Shown here: piece by piece, positions 44,216-52,708 of the stretch
Layout of the letters: every line of letters begins with the position of its first letter
Position numbering within the stretch: the first letter of the stretch is position 1
Assembly (NCBI RefSeq): GCF_001263795.1
Contig: NZ_LHUR01000023.1
Span: forward strand, 1 to 64,000
DNA length: 64,000 nucleotides
DNA from: Clostridium homopropionicum DSM 5847
GTDB taxonomy: Bacteria; Bacillota; Clostridia; Clostridiales; Clostridiaceae
Direction: 5' to 3'
The notes under the pieces: generated by a model
What the model saw: the letters and a program-made list of their open reading frames with translations, nothing else
Told to the model about the DNA's origin: nothing
Database searches by the model: none
Made by a program: the position numbers and the translations under genes

Positions 44216-45103
44216 TTACTTCTTTCCCAAATAATTTACAATAAGTTTATCTAACTTCTGACTTAGTTCTAATATCTCTGTACTAGTAAATATTTTGCTC
44301 TTTCCATCAATTTTTCTGTTTAGTTCATCTCTTATTTCTCTAATTTCCTTTGCTAAATTATTAACTTCATTATTCTGTCCTTTTTGTTCTTTCTTCTTTT
44401 CCTTTTCTCTATATAAATTTTTATCTGCCATTTTTATCATATCCTCCAAATCTACTAAACAATCAGTACAGGCTATTCCCGCACTGATTTGAATATTCAT
44501 CCCTTGTTCTACTGCTAGTTTACGAATCTCTCTCCTAACTCTCTCTGTTACTCTTTTCGCTGCCTTTTTATGCTGATTAAAAAGCAAAATAATAAATTCG
44601 TCGCCCCCATACCTTATACCTAAATCCTCTTTTCTTATACTGTTTTTAATCGCCTGTCCTACTATTTCAATTGCCTTATCACCTACTAAATGACCAAAAG
44701 TGTCATTAATTTCTTTTAAATTATCTATATCTATGAATATTAGGGAGAAATCTTTTTTGCTATAAAGATGATGATATATTGAACCATCGTTAATCTGTTG
44801 CCAATAGTTTCTATTGTATAATCCTGTAACTGAATCTATTAATAACTTACTGCATTTATAGTTATTTGAATCAATGGTAATTACATAATACTTTTGGTTG
44901 GCAATAATAATTTTATTAATGGTCACCCAACGCTTGCCATAACTAAATTGAACATATGAACTTTCAGATAACCTATCAAAAATATGCAATTTTTTAAGGT
45001 GATTATAGGCTTCTCCATTATTAATGCTGCTGTACTGAATCTTATTTTCATGATTCAAAACAATTTGAATTATCTCCTCAGTTCCATATCTTTCCTTATG
45101 CAT
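44216..45103 (-). CDS. GGDEF diguanylate cyclase
   Basis: A 295-aa protein. The N-terminal ~100 residues look PAS-like (IQIVLNHENKIQYSS). The GGDEF domain then has DSVTGLYNRNYW, IDIDNLKEINDTFGH and the active-site RYGGDEFIILL (about 165). The final 60 residues are a coiled coil. It should make cyclic di-GMP. It is unusual as cargo; it is divergent from an XRE regulator with paired operators between them. Confidence 0.85.
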   Translation of the reverse strand: MHKERYGTEEIIQIVLNHENKIQYSSINNGEAYNHLKKLHIFDRLSESSYVQFSYGKRWVTINKIIIANQKYYVITIDSNNYKCSKLLIDSVTGLYNRNYWQQINDGSIYHHLYSKKDFSLIFIDIDNLKEINDTFGHLVGDKAIEIVGQAIKNSIRKEDLGIRYGGDEFIILLFNQHKKAAKRVTERVRREIRKLAVEQGMNIQISAGIACTDCLVDLEDMIKMADKNLYREKEKKKEQKGQNNEVNNLAKEIREIRDELNRKIDGKSKIFTSTEILELSQKLDKLIVNYLGKK

Positions 45104-45130
45104 TACAATTAGCCCCCTAATTTATAAGTT

Positions 45131-45195
45131 TGTTCTTTATTAGAACATATTATTGCACAACTTCGGATAAAATACAAGTGTTCCAATAAAGAACA
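45131..45195. promoter_or_regulatory. Two inverted operator copies between GGDEF and XRE genes
   Basis: TGTTCTTTATTAGAACA (45131-45147) and, inverted, TGTTCCAATAAAGAACA (45179-45195) differ by one base when aligned. Each is itself a near palindrome with GTTC/GAAC ends. Their centres are 48 bp apart. They most likely bind the adjacent XRE protein and control both genes. Confidence 0.7.
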
Positions 45196-45211
45196 AAAGG
45201 TGGTATGTTTG

Positions 45212-45457
45212 ATGAAATTAATATTAGATTCCGAAGAACGCAATATTGCAGGCTCTAGAGTTAAAATTGCAAGGTTAAAAAATAATATGACGCAGCAGGA
45301 ACTATCAGTAAAACTTGAGACATTAGCAGTTTATGTGGATAGAGCAAGTATTTCAAAACTCGAACAGAAGAAAAGAATTATAACCGATATTGAACTGGTA
45401 GCCTTATCTCAAGTATTAAATGTAAGCGTCAGTTGGCTCTTAGGTCAAGATAAATAA
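45212..45457 (+). CDS. XRE-family regulator
   Basis: An 81-aa protein, little more than a helix-turn-helix (SRVKIARLKNNMTQQELSVK ... RASISKLEQKKR). The start at 45212 (MKLILDSEE) lies after AAAGGTGG; the frame opens at 45200. It likely binds the operators upstream and controls itself and the divergent GGDEF gene. Confidence 0.85.
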   Translation: MKLILDSEERNIAGSRVKIARLKNNMTQQELSVKLETLAVYVDRASISKLEQKKRIITDIELVALSQVLNVSVSWLLGQDK

Positions 45458-45581
45458 GTTTTGTTTCAATATACACCTATTCTTATGAATCTAACACTGA
45501 TTCTTTCATCCACCTACCCCTATGTCATTAGTAGATATTTGTTTGTGCCTTTATTTTTACCTTCTATCCCTCATTTATAAC

Positions 45582-45634
45582 AAAAAAGCACACTCCCTTA
45601 TACCTCTAGATGCAGTATAAGAAAGGTGTGCCCC
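45582..45634. repeat. Dispersed hairpin repeat, copy C (diverged)
   Basis: AAAAAGCACACTCCCTTATA ... TATAAGAAAGGTGTGCC resembles copies A and B in its first 15 bases and in its ability to fold (GCACAC/GTGTGC). It is followed by TTCGGCAATATGCC, close to TTCGGCAAAATGCC at 43,665. It lies between 45457 and the SpoVS-like gene. Confidence 0.4.
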
Positions 45635-45690
45635 TTTCGGCAATATGCCTTTACGTTACCATATTTTCATTGGCTGTACAAGAACTAATA

Positions 45691-45981
45691 TTATTTCTTT
45701 TTTGCAATTAAAGTCCAGCGTATGGCTGTCTTAGCGAAAGCATCATTTTCATGGGTTACTGTGTCCACCTTTACATAAAAAGGTCTTATATAAAATTTGT
45801 AGCCCATCTTAACTAACCTTTCCGTAAATGAAATTAGAACTTTTACCGTCTGATAGCCGGCCTTCATGCCGATACAATCGATATTTACAGCCATGTTTTG
45901 CTTTATCTCTTCTAATGCTGCATCTACAACAGCATTGATATTGCTGTCTCCCGCAACTTTAAGCACCTTTATATTATCCAT
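45691..45981 (-). CDS. SpoVS-like (Alba-fold) protein
   Basis: A 96-aa protein. IKVLKVAGDSNINAVVDAAL, VNIDCIGMKAGYQTVKVL and a final TAIRWTLIA follow the SpoVS pattern (LKVSAKSSPNSVAGA ... AIGAGALNQAVKA), a small dimeric nucleic-acid-binding fold. SpoVS proper affects sporulation. This copy on the insert, at 96 residues slightly longer, could act in element DNA or RNA binding. AAGGAGG lies upstream. Confidence 0.65.
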   Translation of the reverse strand: MDNIKVLKVAGDSNINAVVDAALEEIKQNMAVNIDCIGMKAGYQTVKVLISFTERLVKMGYKFYIRPFYVKVDTVTHENDAFAKTAIRWTLIAKKK

Positions 45982-46040
45982 GCCTTATATGCCTCCTTAA
46001 TCTGTTTTGTATTGCATATTAAGGATTGAATATAAGGCAT

Positions 46041-46206
46041 TTCAAGTATTAATTTTCATTCTTCATTACTTCAGTTCAAAACAAGAATTGAGCCAAAACT
46101 AAAATTGATTAGAATATTTCATTAATACTTCATACTTCATTAACTTCAAGGCGTCTCTCAATGTTTCGCAAAGTTTTCTTGAACTGAAGTACCTTGAAGT
46201 ATTAAT
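46041..46206. repeat. Iteron-like direct and inverted TACTTCA repeats upstream of the primase gene
   Basis: TTACTTCAGTTCAA (46066-46079) is matched by its complement TTGAACTGAAGTA (46179-46191). AATACTTCATACTTCATT and AACTTCAAGG (46124-46151) are matched by CCTTGAAGTATTAAT (46192-46206). A further TTCAAGTATTAAT lies at 46,041. At least six copies of a TACTTCA-type core thus lie 150-310 bp before the primase start. The arrangement suggests a replication origin or an operator cluster. Confidence 0.55.
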
Positions 46207-46289
46207 AACATATTAACCATATTTTTAAGTTTGTCAAATTTTTAGGCTTTATTTTTTTGTTACATTTTTGTTACAAAATAAAGTTCCTC

Positions 46290-46317
46290 TTGAAATACAC
46301 TGATTTATGGCTATAAT
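46290..46317 (+). promoter_or_regulatory. Promoter of the DnaG-type primase gene
   Basis: TTGAAA and TATAAT are 16 bp apart. The TATGGCTATAAT block is shared with the promoter at 28549-28577. A TnsB-site-like AAATAAAGTTCCTCT overlaps just upstream (46276-46290). Confidence 0.65.
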
Positions 46318-46353
46318 ACGTTCATTAAAAATTACGGAACGGAGGAATAGCCT

Positions 46354-48420
46354 ATGAACAGCAGTTTAGATAACATCATTGCCAAAAAGACATCTCACGA
46401 TGTTGGTGTATTAATATTTCAATACCTTAATGATATTGAACCTCTAATCCAGCAGTCTCTCACTGCTGCAAAGTTAAAGGATTTTTACAGGCTTAAAGGG
46501 AAATATAACAAAGGGCGTTTTGTCTGCCCATTCCATTCTGGAGCAGATAACCCTACCTCTCTTTCTCTTAATGACAACAAACGGAACTTTCACTGCAACG
46601 CCTGCGGTAAAAGCGGTACATACCTTGAATTTATCATGTATATGCAAAATTTCTCAGGTAGGAACAGCCTCAACGAAGCAAAAATTTTTGCTGCAAACAA
46701 CTTTGCTGGGCTGAATCTAGGATTCAACTCAATCGCTGATTTTGAGCAGAAGTTAAAAGATAAAATACTGGAACGCTATCATAAAACAAATAGCCTTAGA
46801 TATACAGATTACTGTAATATCTGGCTGCTTCCTGAAAGATATTTTTCTTATACAGCAGAATCGCAAGGCCGCCAATGCCAAGGAGAAGAACAACAAATAA
46901 AGCCTTCCTTCAAGGTTTCTCCTTCCAACTCTACAAACAAGCCCGGTTTTATACTGGAAGCACTGGACCTTGAAATGACCATCAGGCATCATAAAGCCCA
47001 GAATATAATTGACAATGGGATTACTGATTATGATAAAGCAATTCAGGATGCTAAAAACAGTAAACTGATTAATGACTTTACTCAAAATGCAGATAAATTA
47101 AATTCTGTCGATAAACTCTCTGATTTCATGAGTAAGAAATATAATATAGACATAGATACTGCTTTGAGATATGGACTTATCTATTTTGATAAGGCTAGCC
47201 AGAAGCAACTCTACTACAGTGATTTCTTTATGCTGAATGACAGAGTCCTGTTTCCCGTTCAAGACCATGAAACTGGCATAGTTGTCGGGTACCAGTGCCG
47301 ACAAACAGATTTAAATGCTCCAAAACAGTACAAATACCTTAACGTGACCGATTATCAGGATAACTTGACAGCAAATAAAAACGGAACGGCTTTTAGAAAT
47401 TTTGTTCCGTTTAAACCTGGAAACTTCCTTTTTAACCTTTACGAACTGAAGAATAAATGCATTAATGCATTATGGATTACAGAAGGCATTGCAGATGCAA
47501 TAAAACTTTCCTGCATGGGATATGACGCCGTTTCTCCAGGGCAAGCAAATTTAACCGACTTCCATATATACTTAATTGATAAATATTTCGGCAAAGATGT
47601 GGTTATTAACTTATTCTTTGATAATGATGACCATAAGGTTGGACAAAGCAAAAGCATTGCAGCCGCCTACCGCCTTTGGCAGTTTGGTTTCAGGAATATT
47701 AGAATTATAAGTACCTTTAAAGAATTAGGAAAAGATATTACCGATTGTTCCGTTAAACTGCGTGATGATAACATGCTAAGGCTTTTAATTAGTCTATGGG
47801 AAAAACAAGCCTATTCTTTTACCCCTGCAAGTAATGAAGATTTAAACACTCTATTAAAAACAGGCCTGTACACTGAAAATGAAATTATATGTATTGACCC
47901 AAGAGATATAAACCAGATGACTAATTTTGCTGAAGCAATTGTTAAGCATATAGATTTAAAGGATATGACATATCAGCAACTTGCAGTATTAAAAAAATTA
48001 TGTTGCTTTAGAGAAGAAGAAATAAAAATTCTCTTTAACCTTTCTACAAAGGATTATCATGACATGCAGGATACTGATGAAACAGAAACTGCCATAAAAG
48101 AAAATAGCAATATTAACGCAGGCAATGCTCAAGAAGAAAGAAATGCAGGAGAAAACCTAATCAACATTTCTAAAGCACAACTGTTTCATCTGAAAAAGAG
48201 ATTTGATTTAGATTTAATTAAGAAAATAGACAACGAATGTTCCAAAAAACAGATTGCTGCTATTGTAGGCAATATAATAAAAAATAAAGATTTTGATGTA
48301 TGTGATTATATCCCTAAAAATGAAAGTTACCATTCTTCAACTGGTATAGCCCCTATCACCGCTGTACTGGATGATGGCAACTTCACCCCTATATATGACG
48401 ATGTCAGTATTCCTTTTTAA
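46354..48420 (+). CDS. DnaG-type primase (CHC2 zinc finger and Toprim)
   Basis: A 688-aa protein. The N-terminus has FVCPFHSGADNPTSLS ... FHCNACGKSGTY (about 50-90), the CHC2 zinc-ribbon of bacterial primases. The Toprim domain lies at about 350-450, with ALWITEGIADAIKLS (Glu) and LFFDNDDHKVGQS (DxD). The ~120-residue C-terminal part is helical. AACGGAGG precedes the ATG. It probably primes replication of the replicon from the iteron-like region upstream. It is the second primase on the element and unrelated to the AEP-type one. Confidence 0.85.
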   Translation: MNSSLDNIIAKKTSHDVGVLIFQYLNDIEPLIQQSLTAAKLKDFYRLKGKYNKGRFVCPFHSGADNPTSLSLNDNKRNFHCNACGKSGTYLEFIMYMQNFSGRNSLNEAKIFAANNFAGLNLGFNSIADFEQKLKDKILERYHKTNSLRYTDYCNIWLLPERYFSYTAESQGRQCQGEEQQIKPSFKVSPSNSTNKPGFILEALDLEMTIRHHKAQNIIDNGITDYDKAIQDAKNSKLINDFTQNADKLNSVDKLSDFMSKKYNIDIDTALRYGLIYFDKASQKQLYYSDFFMLNDRVLFPVQDHETGIVVGYQCRQTDLNAPKQYKYLNVTDYQDNLTANKNGTAFRNFVPFKPGNFLFNLYELKNKCINALWITEGIADAIKLSCMGYDAVSPGQANLTDFHIYLIDKYFGKDVVINLFFDNDDHKVGQSKSIAAAYRLWQFGFRNIRIISTFKELGKDITDCSVKLRDDNMLRLLISLWEKQAYSFTPASNEDLNTLLKTGLYTENEIICIDPRDINQMTNFAEAIVKHIDLKDMTYQQLAVLKKLCCFREEEIKILFNLSTKDYHDMQDTDETETAIKENSNINAGNAQEERNAGENLINISKAQLFHLKKRFDLDLIKKIDNECSKKQIAAIVGNIIKNKDFDVCDYIPKNESYHSSTGIAPITAVLDDGNFTPIYDDVSIPF

Positions 48421-48518
48421 TGAGCCGTAATCTTAAAAATTTTTTAATCAAAAAAAACTTGACTTTCAAAACCATAATTCTGTATCCTGTTTAAAATCAA
48501 ATGAAAGGACGTGGTTGT

Positions 48519-48806
48519 ATGAAAGCCAAGAATTTAAAACAAGAAATTAAGAATATACTTTCTGCAATAGACAAGAACTTTGGTAAAGACTCAAGGGAAT
48601 ATCAGGATGCCGAATATTACCTTGACATCCTTGAAACTGTTTACCATTATAACTACAACGACGGGATAGATTTACTGAATGAATTAAAGGAATTGCTGAA
48701 TAAATTGTCAGATAGAGTGCCCGAATTGGCACCTGAAAGGTTCTCACAGCATTATCCAGATGTAAGTGAGATGATAAAATATCTGGATAAATGGTTATCT
48801 GATTAA
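48519..48806 (+). CDS. Small hypothetical protein
   Basis: A 95-aa, charged, helical protein starting at 48519 (MKAKNLKQEI) after AAAGGACG. It follows the primase gene by 98 bp and is followed by a terminator. TTGACT at 48459 may be its own -35 box. No family recognised. Confidence 0.55.
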   Translation: MKAKNLKQEIKNILSAIDKNFGKDSREYQDAEYYLDILETVYHYNYNDGIDLLNELKELLNKLSDRVPELAPERFSQHYPDVSEMIKYLDKWLSD

Positions 48807-48815
48807 TAATCTTAT

Positions 48816-48847
48816 GGCTTTTCAGTTTTGACTGGAAAGCCTTTTTA
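48816..48847 (+). terminator. Terminator after 48519-48806
   Basis: GGCTTTTCAGT and ACTGGAAAGCC form an 11-bp stem with one mismatch, followed by TTTTTAT. Confidence 0.8.
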
Positions 48848-48926
48848 TATAATATGTTATATTATCTTTTCTGTACAAACAAACCTGTTGTTACATCTTT
48901 GCTCCTGATAAATAACTGATTCTGGA

Positions 48927-49220
48927 TTAATTATGATTTTTCTTATATTTGATAACAACTAGATATATGAATCCCAATATTGTTAGCAATGCAAAGATTG
49001 CAGTAAACAAGTGCGAAGAAGACTGACCTGACAAATAAACTGCTGTTGGTCCATCTGCACCGCCTATAATTCCTATTGAACCAGCATCTCTTGTATCTAT
49101 ATTGAATTTATGAGATAAATATAATGACAGCAGATAACTGGAAAATAAACTGATAAATGCTACTAAAGCACATATAACAGTAAATATAGTAATCATCTTT
49201 GTTGATTTTTCTTTTTTCAT
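48927..49220 (-). CDS. Small membrane protein with an OadB-type GIIGGADGPT motif
   Basis: A 97-aa protein with two membrane spans. Between them SIGIIGGADGPTAVYLSG reproduces the signature of the beta subunit of sodium-pumping decarboxylases (GIIGGADGPT). The rest of that 350-400-aa subunit is absent. Such fragments occur as stand-alone small proteins in clostridia, with unknown role. It lies 48 bp after 49269-49778. Confidence 0.7.
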   Translation of the reverse strand: MKKEKSTKMITIFTVICALVAFISLFSSYLLSLYLSHKFNIDTRDAGSIGIIGGADGPTAVYLSGQSSSHLFTAIFALLTILGFIYLVVIKYKKNHN

Positions 49221-49268
49221 ACCTTATTCACTCCAAACATACTCTTTTTTACGAAAGCATTGTATTCT

Positions 49269-49778
49269 CTATTGCTTACTTATTTTAATAATATTTCTTC
49301 CATCTATTTTATCAATGTCAAATAAAGCATTATCATTTATAACAGGACTACTAATTTGTGTAAAATCAGCATCACCCCTATTGAGAGTAACATCCAAAAC
49401 TACTTTATTATCTTTCACAAAAACTAATTTTTGAAATATGTCATCATCCAGTGGATGCTCCCCGAGCCATGTTTTATCAAATATCAGATAACCAATATAT
49501 GTATCGGCAGTGGTCCATTTTGTTCCTACTTTTTCATGCATTTCTGTTCTGCTGGTATAAGGTCGTATAATATACATTCTGTCCCATTCAAAAGGAGTTA
49601 TATTTTTCATATCAAAATGTGATTTTTGCTGGATAGTTGCCATAAGGTTATTTTTGAAACTTTCTAAGTGCTCATTATTGATTTTTTGACTGCGGAAACC
49701 CATATAACTTGATAAAAACAGTATTAAAGGTATTATTAAAAATACTGCTATAATAATTGTTTTGCTTTTGATTTTCAT
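49269..49778 (-). CDS. Membrane-anchored hypothetical protein
   Basis: A 169-aa protein. The start at 49778 (MKIKSKTIIIAVFLIIP) follows GGTGGAG; the frame opens at 49829. One N-terminal membrane span (about 5-27) is followed by an extracytoplasmic domain with ITPFEWDRMYIIRPYTS, a block seen in small Firmicute exported proteins. Operon with the GADGPT protein. Confidence 0.6.
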   Translation of the reverse strand: MKIKSKTIIIAVFLIIPLILFLSSYMGFRSQKINNEHLESFKNNLMATIQQKSHFDMKNITPFEWDRMYIIRPYTSRTEMHEKVGTKWTTADTYIGYLIFDKTWLGEHPLDDDIFQKLVFVKDNKVVLDVTLNRGDADFTQISSPVINDNALFDIDKIDGRNIIKISKQ

Positions 49779-49829
49779 ATATCTCCACCTCATAAAGGTT
49801 ACATGTGCCATTTCGCTACATTTTTCCAA

Positions 49830-50525
49830 GATTATATATTTACTATTATATTGTACAACCTAAGTTATTAATAGAGTCTTTTATATAGATTTTGATAAGA
49901 TTTTATGAGTAAGAAAAATTGATACTATTATTAATTATAATATACTATACACTTCTAACCTCAAGCCTCCTATCCCCTTTAACCTATAATCCCCATACTC
50001 CTGCTCTGTTTCAATTTTAGAATCACTTTTTTACCCCTTATTCCCCCAAAACCGCTTCTAAACCTATTACCTATCCAAAACCTACACATTTGCTCCGTTT
50101 CTGATATAAAATGGTTAATTTCTAATAATTTATTCTTACTTATCTTCTTATAAGGATACCGATTCTAAAATCGGGTTTTAATCTTCCCCTTGATATTCTA
50201 TCAAAATACAAAATCTTTTTATACAAAAGTATAACAGGAGAAATAAATTGCAGTAAAGCAATTACTTCTCCTGTTATACCTAATTTACTAACTACTTCCT
50301 AAAATGCCTAAATTAAAAATAGCATATTGGATGTTATTTGTAAAGAGTATACCACTTTATTTCATTACTTTTAATGTCTTAGTTCCTTGTAGTACCTAAC
50401 TTTTTATTCCAGTTCATTTGGGAACCTCCTGTTAGGACATAGGAGATAAGGGGTGAGGAGAAAAGAGTAAAAACAACCTAAGGATATTTGTAACCTATTA
50501 CCTATTTATTACATATATGTTATCT
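49830..50525. other. 700-bp stretch without a gene
   Basis: Holds pyrimidine-rich tracts of the type CCTATCCCCTTTAACC (49,965-50,110), a long hairpin at 50229-50279 and no supported frame. It lies between two minus-strand units, downstream of parR. Confidence 0.5.
50229..50279. repeat. Long nested hairpin
   Basis: GTATAACAGGAGAA (50229-50242) and TTCTCCTGTTATAC (50266-50279) are perfect 14-bp arms, with an inner AATTGC/GCAATT stem. There is no T-run on the minus strand side that would make it a plain terminator, and it lies 290 bp past parR. It could be a small structured RNA or a remnant of a palindromic element. Confidence 0.5.
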
Positions 50526-50559
50526 AAAAAAAAGCAGGAAGTCTGGAACTTCACTGCTT
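50526..50559 (-). terminator. Terminator of the parMR operon
   Basis: On the minus strand AAGCAGTGAAGT and ACTTCCTGCTT form a stem, followed by TTTTTTTT, 15 bp after the parR stop. Confidence 0.8.
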
Positions 50560-50573
50560 ATAAAGGTTAAAGG

Positions 50574-50864
50574 CTATAGATTATCAAACATATCAAATAT
50601 ATCGTCAGGCAATTCATGTTGTATGCAACTATCATTCTCTTTTCCCTTGTTTTCTATGGTAATTCCTCCACACTCTGCTATTGCCTCCTTTACAGCCTGT
50701 TTTATTGCTTCCTTGCCTAAATCCTTATCCCCTTTTCCTGTAAAACTTAACACTGCCTTAATTACATAATCTGTTTTATATTTCTGCTTTGATAGTATGT
50801 TAAATACTTCTAAATCATCTTTCCTATCTAATGAAAAAGATAGATTAATCCTTTTTACAGCCAT
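50574..50864 (-). CDS. ParR-like centromere-binding protein
   Basis: A 96-aa protein. The N-terminus RINLSFSLDRKDDLEVFNIL and KTDYVIKAVL suit the ribbon-helix-helix fold of ParR adaptors: an N-terminal strand then two helices. The acidic C-terminus (LPDDIFDMFDNL) would contact ParM filaments. It lies 4 bp after the ParM gene. In type II partition, ParR binds parC and the filament ends. Confidence 0.7.
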   Translation of the reverse strand: MAVKRINLSFSLDRKDDLEVFNILSKQKYKTDYVIKAVLSFTGKGDKDLGKEAIKQAVKEAIAECGGITIENKGKENDSCIQHELPDDIFDMFDNL

Positions 50865-50868
50865 AAAA

Positions 50869-51777
50869 TCACCTTCTTAGTTCCTGCTCCAGCAAAATCT
50901 TATAGCCCTTAGCATTTGCAAACTGGTCAAGAAAATCTACATATTTTATTTTACTAGATTCTTCAATATATGTTTTAAGCGTCATACTCCCTCCTCCTGT
51001 GAAAATAGTAGGATTGCGAAACTCAAATCCATATTCCTGGATTTTCGCTAATAAATTTTCTACATATTCTTCTGACATCACTTTAATCACTTCCTTAATA
51101 TCCGCCTCGAAAAGAACGGGTTCTTTTCCTGTGATAATCTCCTGTATCTGAGTTTCCGTAAGTCTGATATTTGTTTTTAAAAGTTCCTGCTGTATATTAG
51201 CAATTAATGTAATGATTCCATTGGGAAGTGAGTAACAGGATGAAACATCAATTATTCCATTCTCCACCTTAAAGAAATCAATTGTATATCCACCAATATC
51301 AATAACATTGCATAGAAGATTTCTGTAACTGTTAAACACCGTTATCAGTGCGGAATACCCTTGAGGATAAGTACGGCAGTCAACTATATTGATTGCATAA
51401 TCCTTTTTGTTAAAATTAAACTTTATATCCCGCCTTAAAAAATATTCCCGAAACTTTTTCTTAAGAGTTCCATAATTGACTATCGGGAGCCCTACTCCCA
51501 GGATTACATCCACATCACCTTCTACTCCTACTTTATTTATCACATCTGCTATTGCTGGCAAAGACAAGATGAAAGCATCCTGATTGACTGTCTTATCCAT
51601 TTGAACACTTAATCTGCTACTCCCGATACTGTAAAACTTACCTTCATAAATTAACAAGTTGCTTGTTGAGATTGGTTCATTATTAGATTTTATGAATCCC
51701 GCCTCACTGATGTAACCTTCACTTGTTTTTATGCATTTGTTACCATTGTCTAAACCTAATAAAATCCTATTGTTCAT
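50869..51777 (-). CDS. parM: ParM-like actin-family partition ATPase
   Basis: A 302-aa protein starting at 51777 (MNNRILLGLDNGN) after GGAGG. Phosphate 1 motif LLGLDNGNKCIKT, phosphate 2 motif VIDIGGYTIDFF (about 163-174) and adenosine motif FTGGGS (about 260) identify the ParM/Alp branch of actin-like ATPases. Its filaments push plasmid copies apart. Here it is inside a chromosome, which is a strong sign that the insert was a plasmid. A leader hairpin lies 88 nt upstream. Confidence 0.85.
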   Translation of the reverse strand: MNNRILLGLDNGNKCIKTSEGYISEAGFIKSNNEPISTSNLLIYEGKFYSIGSSRLSVQMDKTVNQDAFILSLPAIADVINKVGVEGDVDVILGVGLPIVNYGTLKKKFREYFLRRDIKFNFNKKDYAINIVDCRTYPQGYSALITVFNSYRNLLCNVIDIGGYTIDFFKVENGIIDVSSCYSLPNGIITLIANIQQELLKTNIRLTETQIQEIITGKEPVLFEADIKEVIKVMSEEYVENLLAKIQEYGFEFRNPTIFTGGGSMTLKTYIEESSKIKYVDFLDQFANAKGYKILLEQELRR

Positions 51778-51864
51778 ACAAATTCCTCCATTCTTCAATA
51801 TATATTTTAGGTTCGTTATAGTTCTTTATATTTAATTACTTTTTATAATTTCAAGTATTTTTGC

Positions 51865-51897
51865 AAAAAAATTGCTTACCTATCAAATTAGGTAAGC
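51865..51897 (-). promoter_or_regulatory. Terminator-like hairpin in the parM leader
   Basis: GCTTACCTA and TAGGTAAGC form a perfect 9-bp stem with a 6-nt loop and, on the minus strand, a run of seven T. No minus-strand gene lies between here and 53,065, so it may be an attenuator of parMR or a block to long readthrough. The rest of 51778-52303 is AT-rich with pyrimidine tracts and the promoter below. Confidence 0.5.
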
Positions 51898-52245
51898 ATA
51901 CAAATATATTGTAACGGAGGTATTCAATTCTGATTTAGTAAAATACCTTTTTATTAATAGGCGATTATTTTATATTAAATCATCAAATACATTTTCAAGT
52001 GTTTTTTTCACTTTTCCCTAAATCCTTCCCCCCTATCCTCTTTACCCTTCCATATATAATTATGTATTTAGTAAATCCCCAAAAATCCTTGATATTACAA
52101 TGCTTAAATATATTTTTTAAGCGACAAAAACCATGTTAGGATTTTAGTTCTAAGGTGAAAGGGCTAAGGATTAATTATGCATTATATGTCTCCTTAACCC
52201 TTTTAACCTTCAGTAATTACTTAGCAAAAATTCTTCTATCAGAAT

Positions 52246-52273
52246 TTGACTTCTCCTTAATAATCCGTATGAT
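52246..52273 (+). promoter_or_regulatory. Promoter of 52304-52708
   Basis: TTGACT and TATGAT separated by 16 bp, 30 bp before the start codon region. Confidence 0.55.
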
Positions 52274-52303
52274 GTTAAAAATCAATTTGAAAGGATGAAT
52301 TCT

Positions 52304-52708
52304 ATGAGTGAAAATTTATATATAAAAGATTTTAAAAGCCTAAAAGTATGGCAGAAGGCGAATGTTCTTGAGCAGGATATAAGGGAATTGGTTAAAGGAT
52401 TTCCAAGTTGTGAGCAATATAGGCTTACAGACCAGTTAGTACGGGCTGTTAGGAGTATAGGGGCAAATCTTGCAGAAGGAAATACACAGTTGTTTATAAA
52501 AAAAGAAATAGTTCACGCAAATATTGCATTAGGAAGTGCGGGAGAATGCAGGAGCCATCTCATTACTGCATATCAAAATGGTTATATAAATAGTACACAA
52601 TATGATGCCCTAGATAAAAGGTTAATTGAGATTATCAAAATGCTATATGGCTATATAAAAAGGCTAAAATCCGCACCGCGCGACACCTCAAATACTAATG
52701 ACACTTAA
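52304..52708 (+). CDS. Four-helix-bundle (23S intervening-sequence type) protein
   Basis: A 134-aa protein. FKSLKVWQKANVLEQDIREL, YRLTDQLVRAVRSIGANLAEG and a late LIEIIKMLYGYIKRLK match the family of 23S rRNA-intervening-sequence proteins and the Avd protein of diversity-generating retroelements. No reverse transcriptase is nearby, so an Avd role is unlikely. Function unknown. The start at 52304 follows AAAGGATG. Confidence 0.8.
   Translation: MSENLYIKDFKSLKVWQKANVLEQDIRELVKGFPSCEQYRLTDQLVRAVRSIGANLAEGNTQLFIKKEIVHANIALGSAGECRSHLITAYQNGYINSTQYDALDKRLIEIIKMLYGYIKRLKSAPRDTSNTNDT

Noticed and set aside
52304-52708. Avd gene of a diversity-generating retroelement
   Set aside because: The fold family fits, but there is no reverse transcriptase and no template/variable repeat pair in the neighbourhood.
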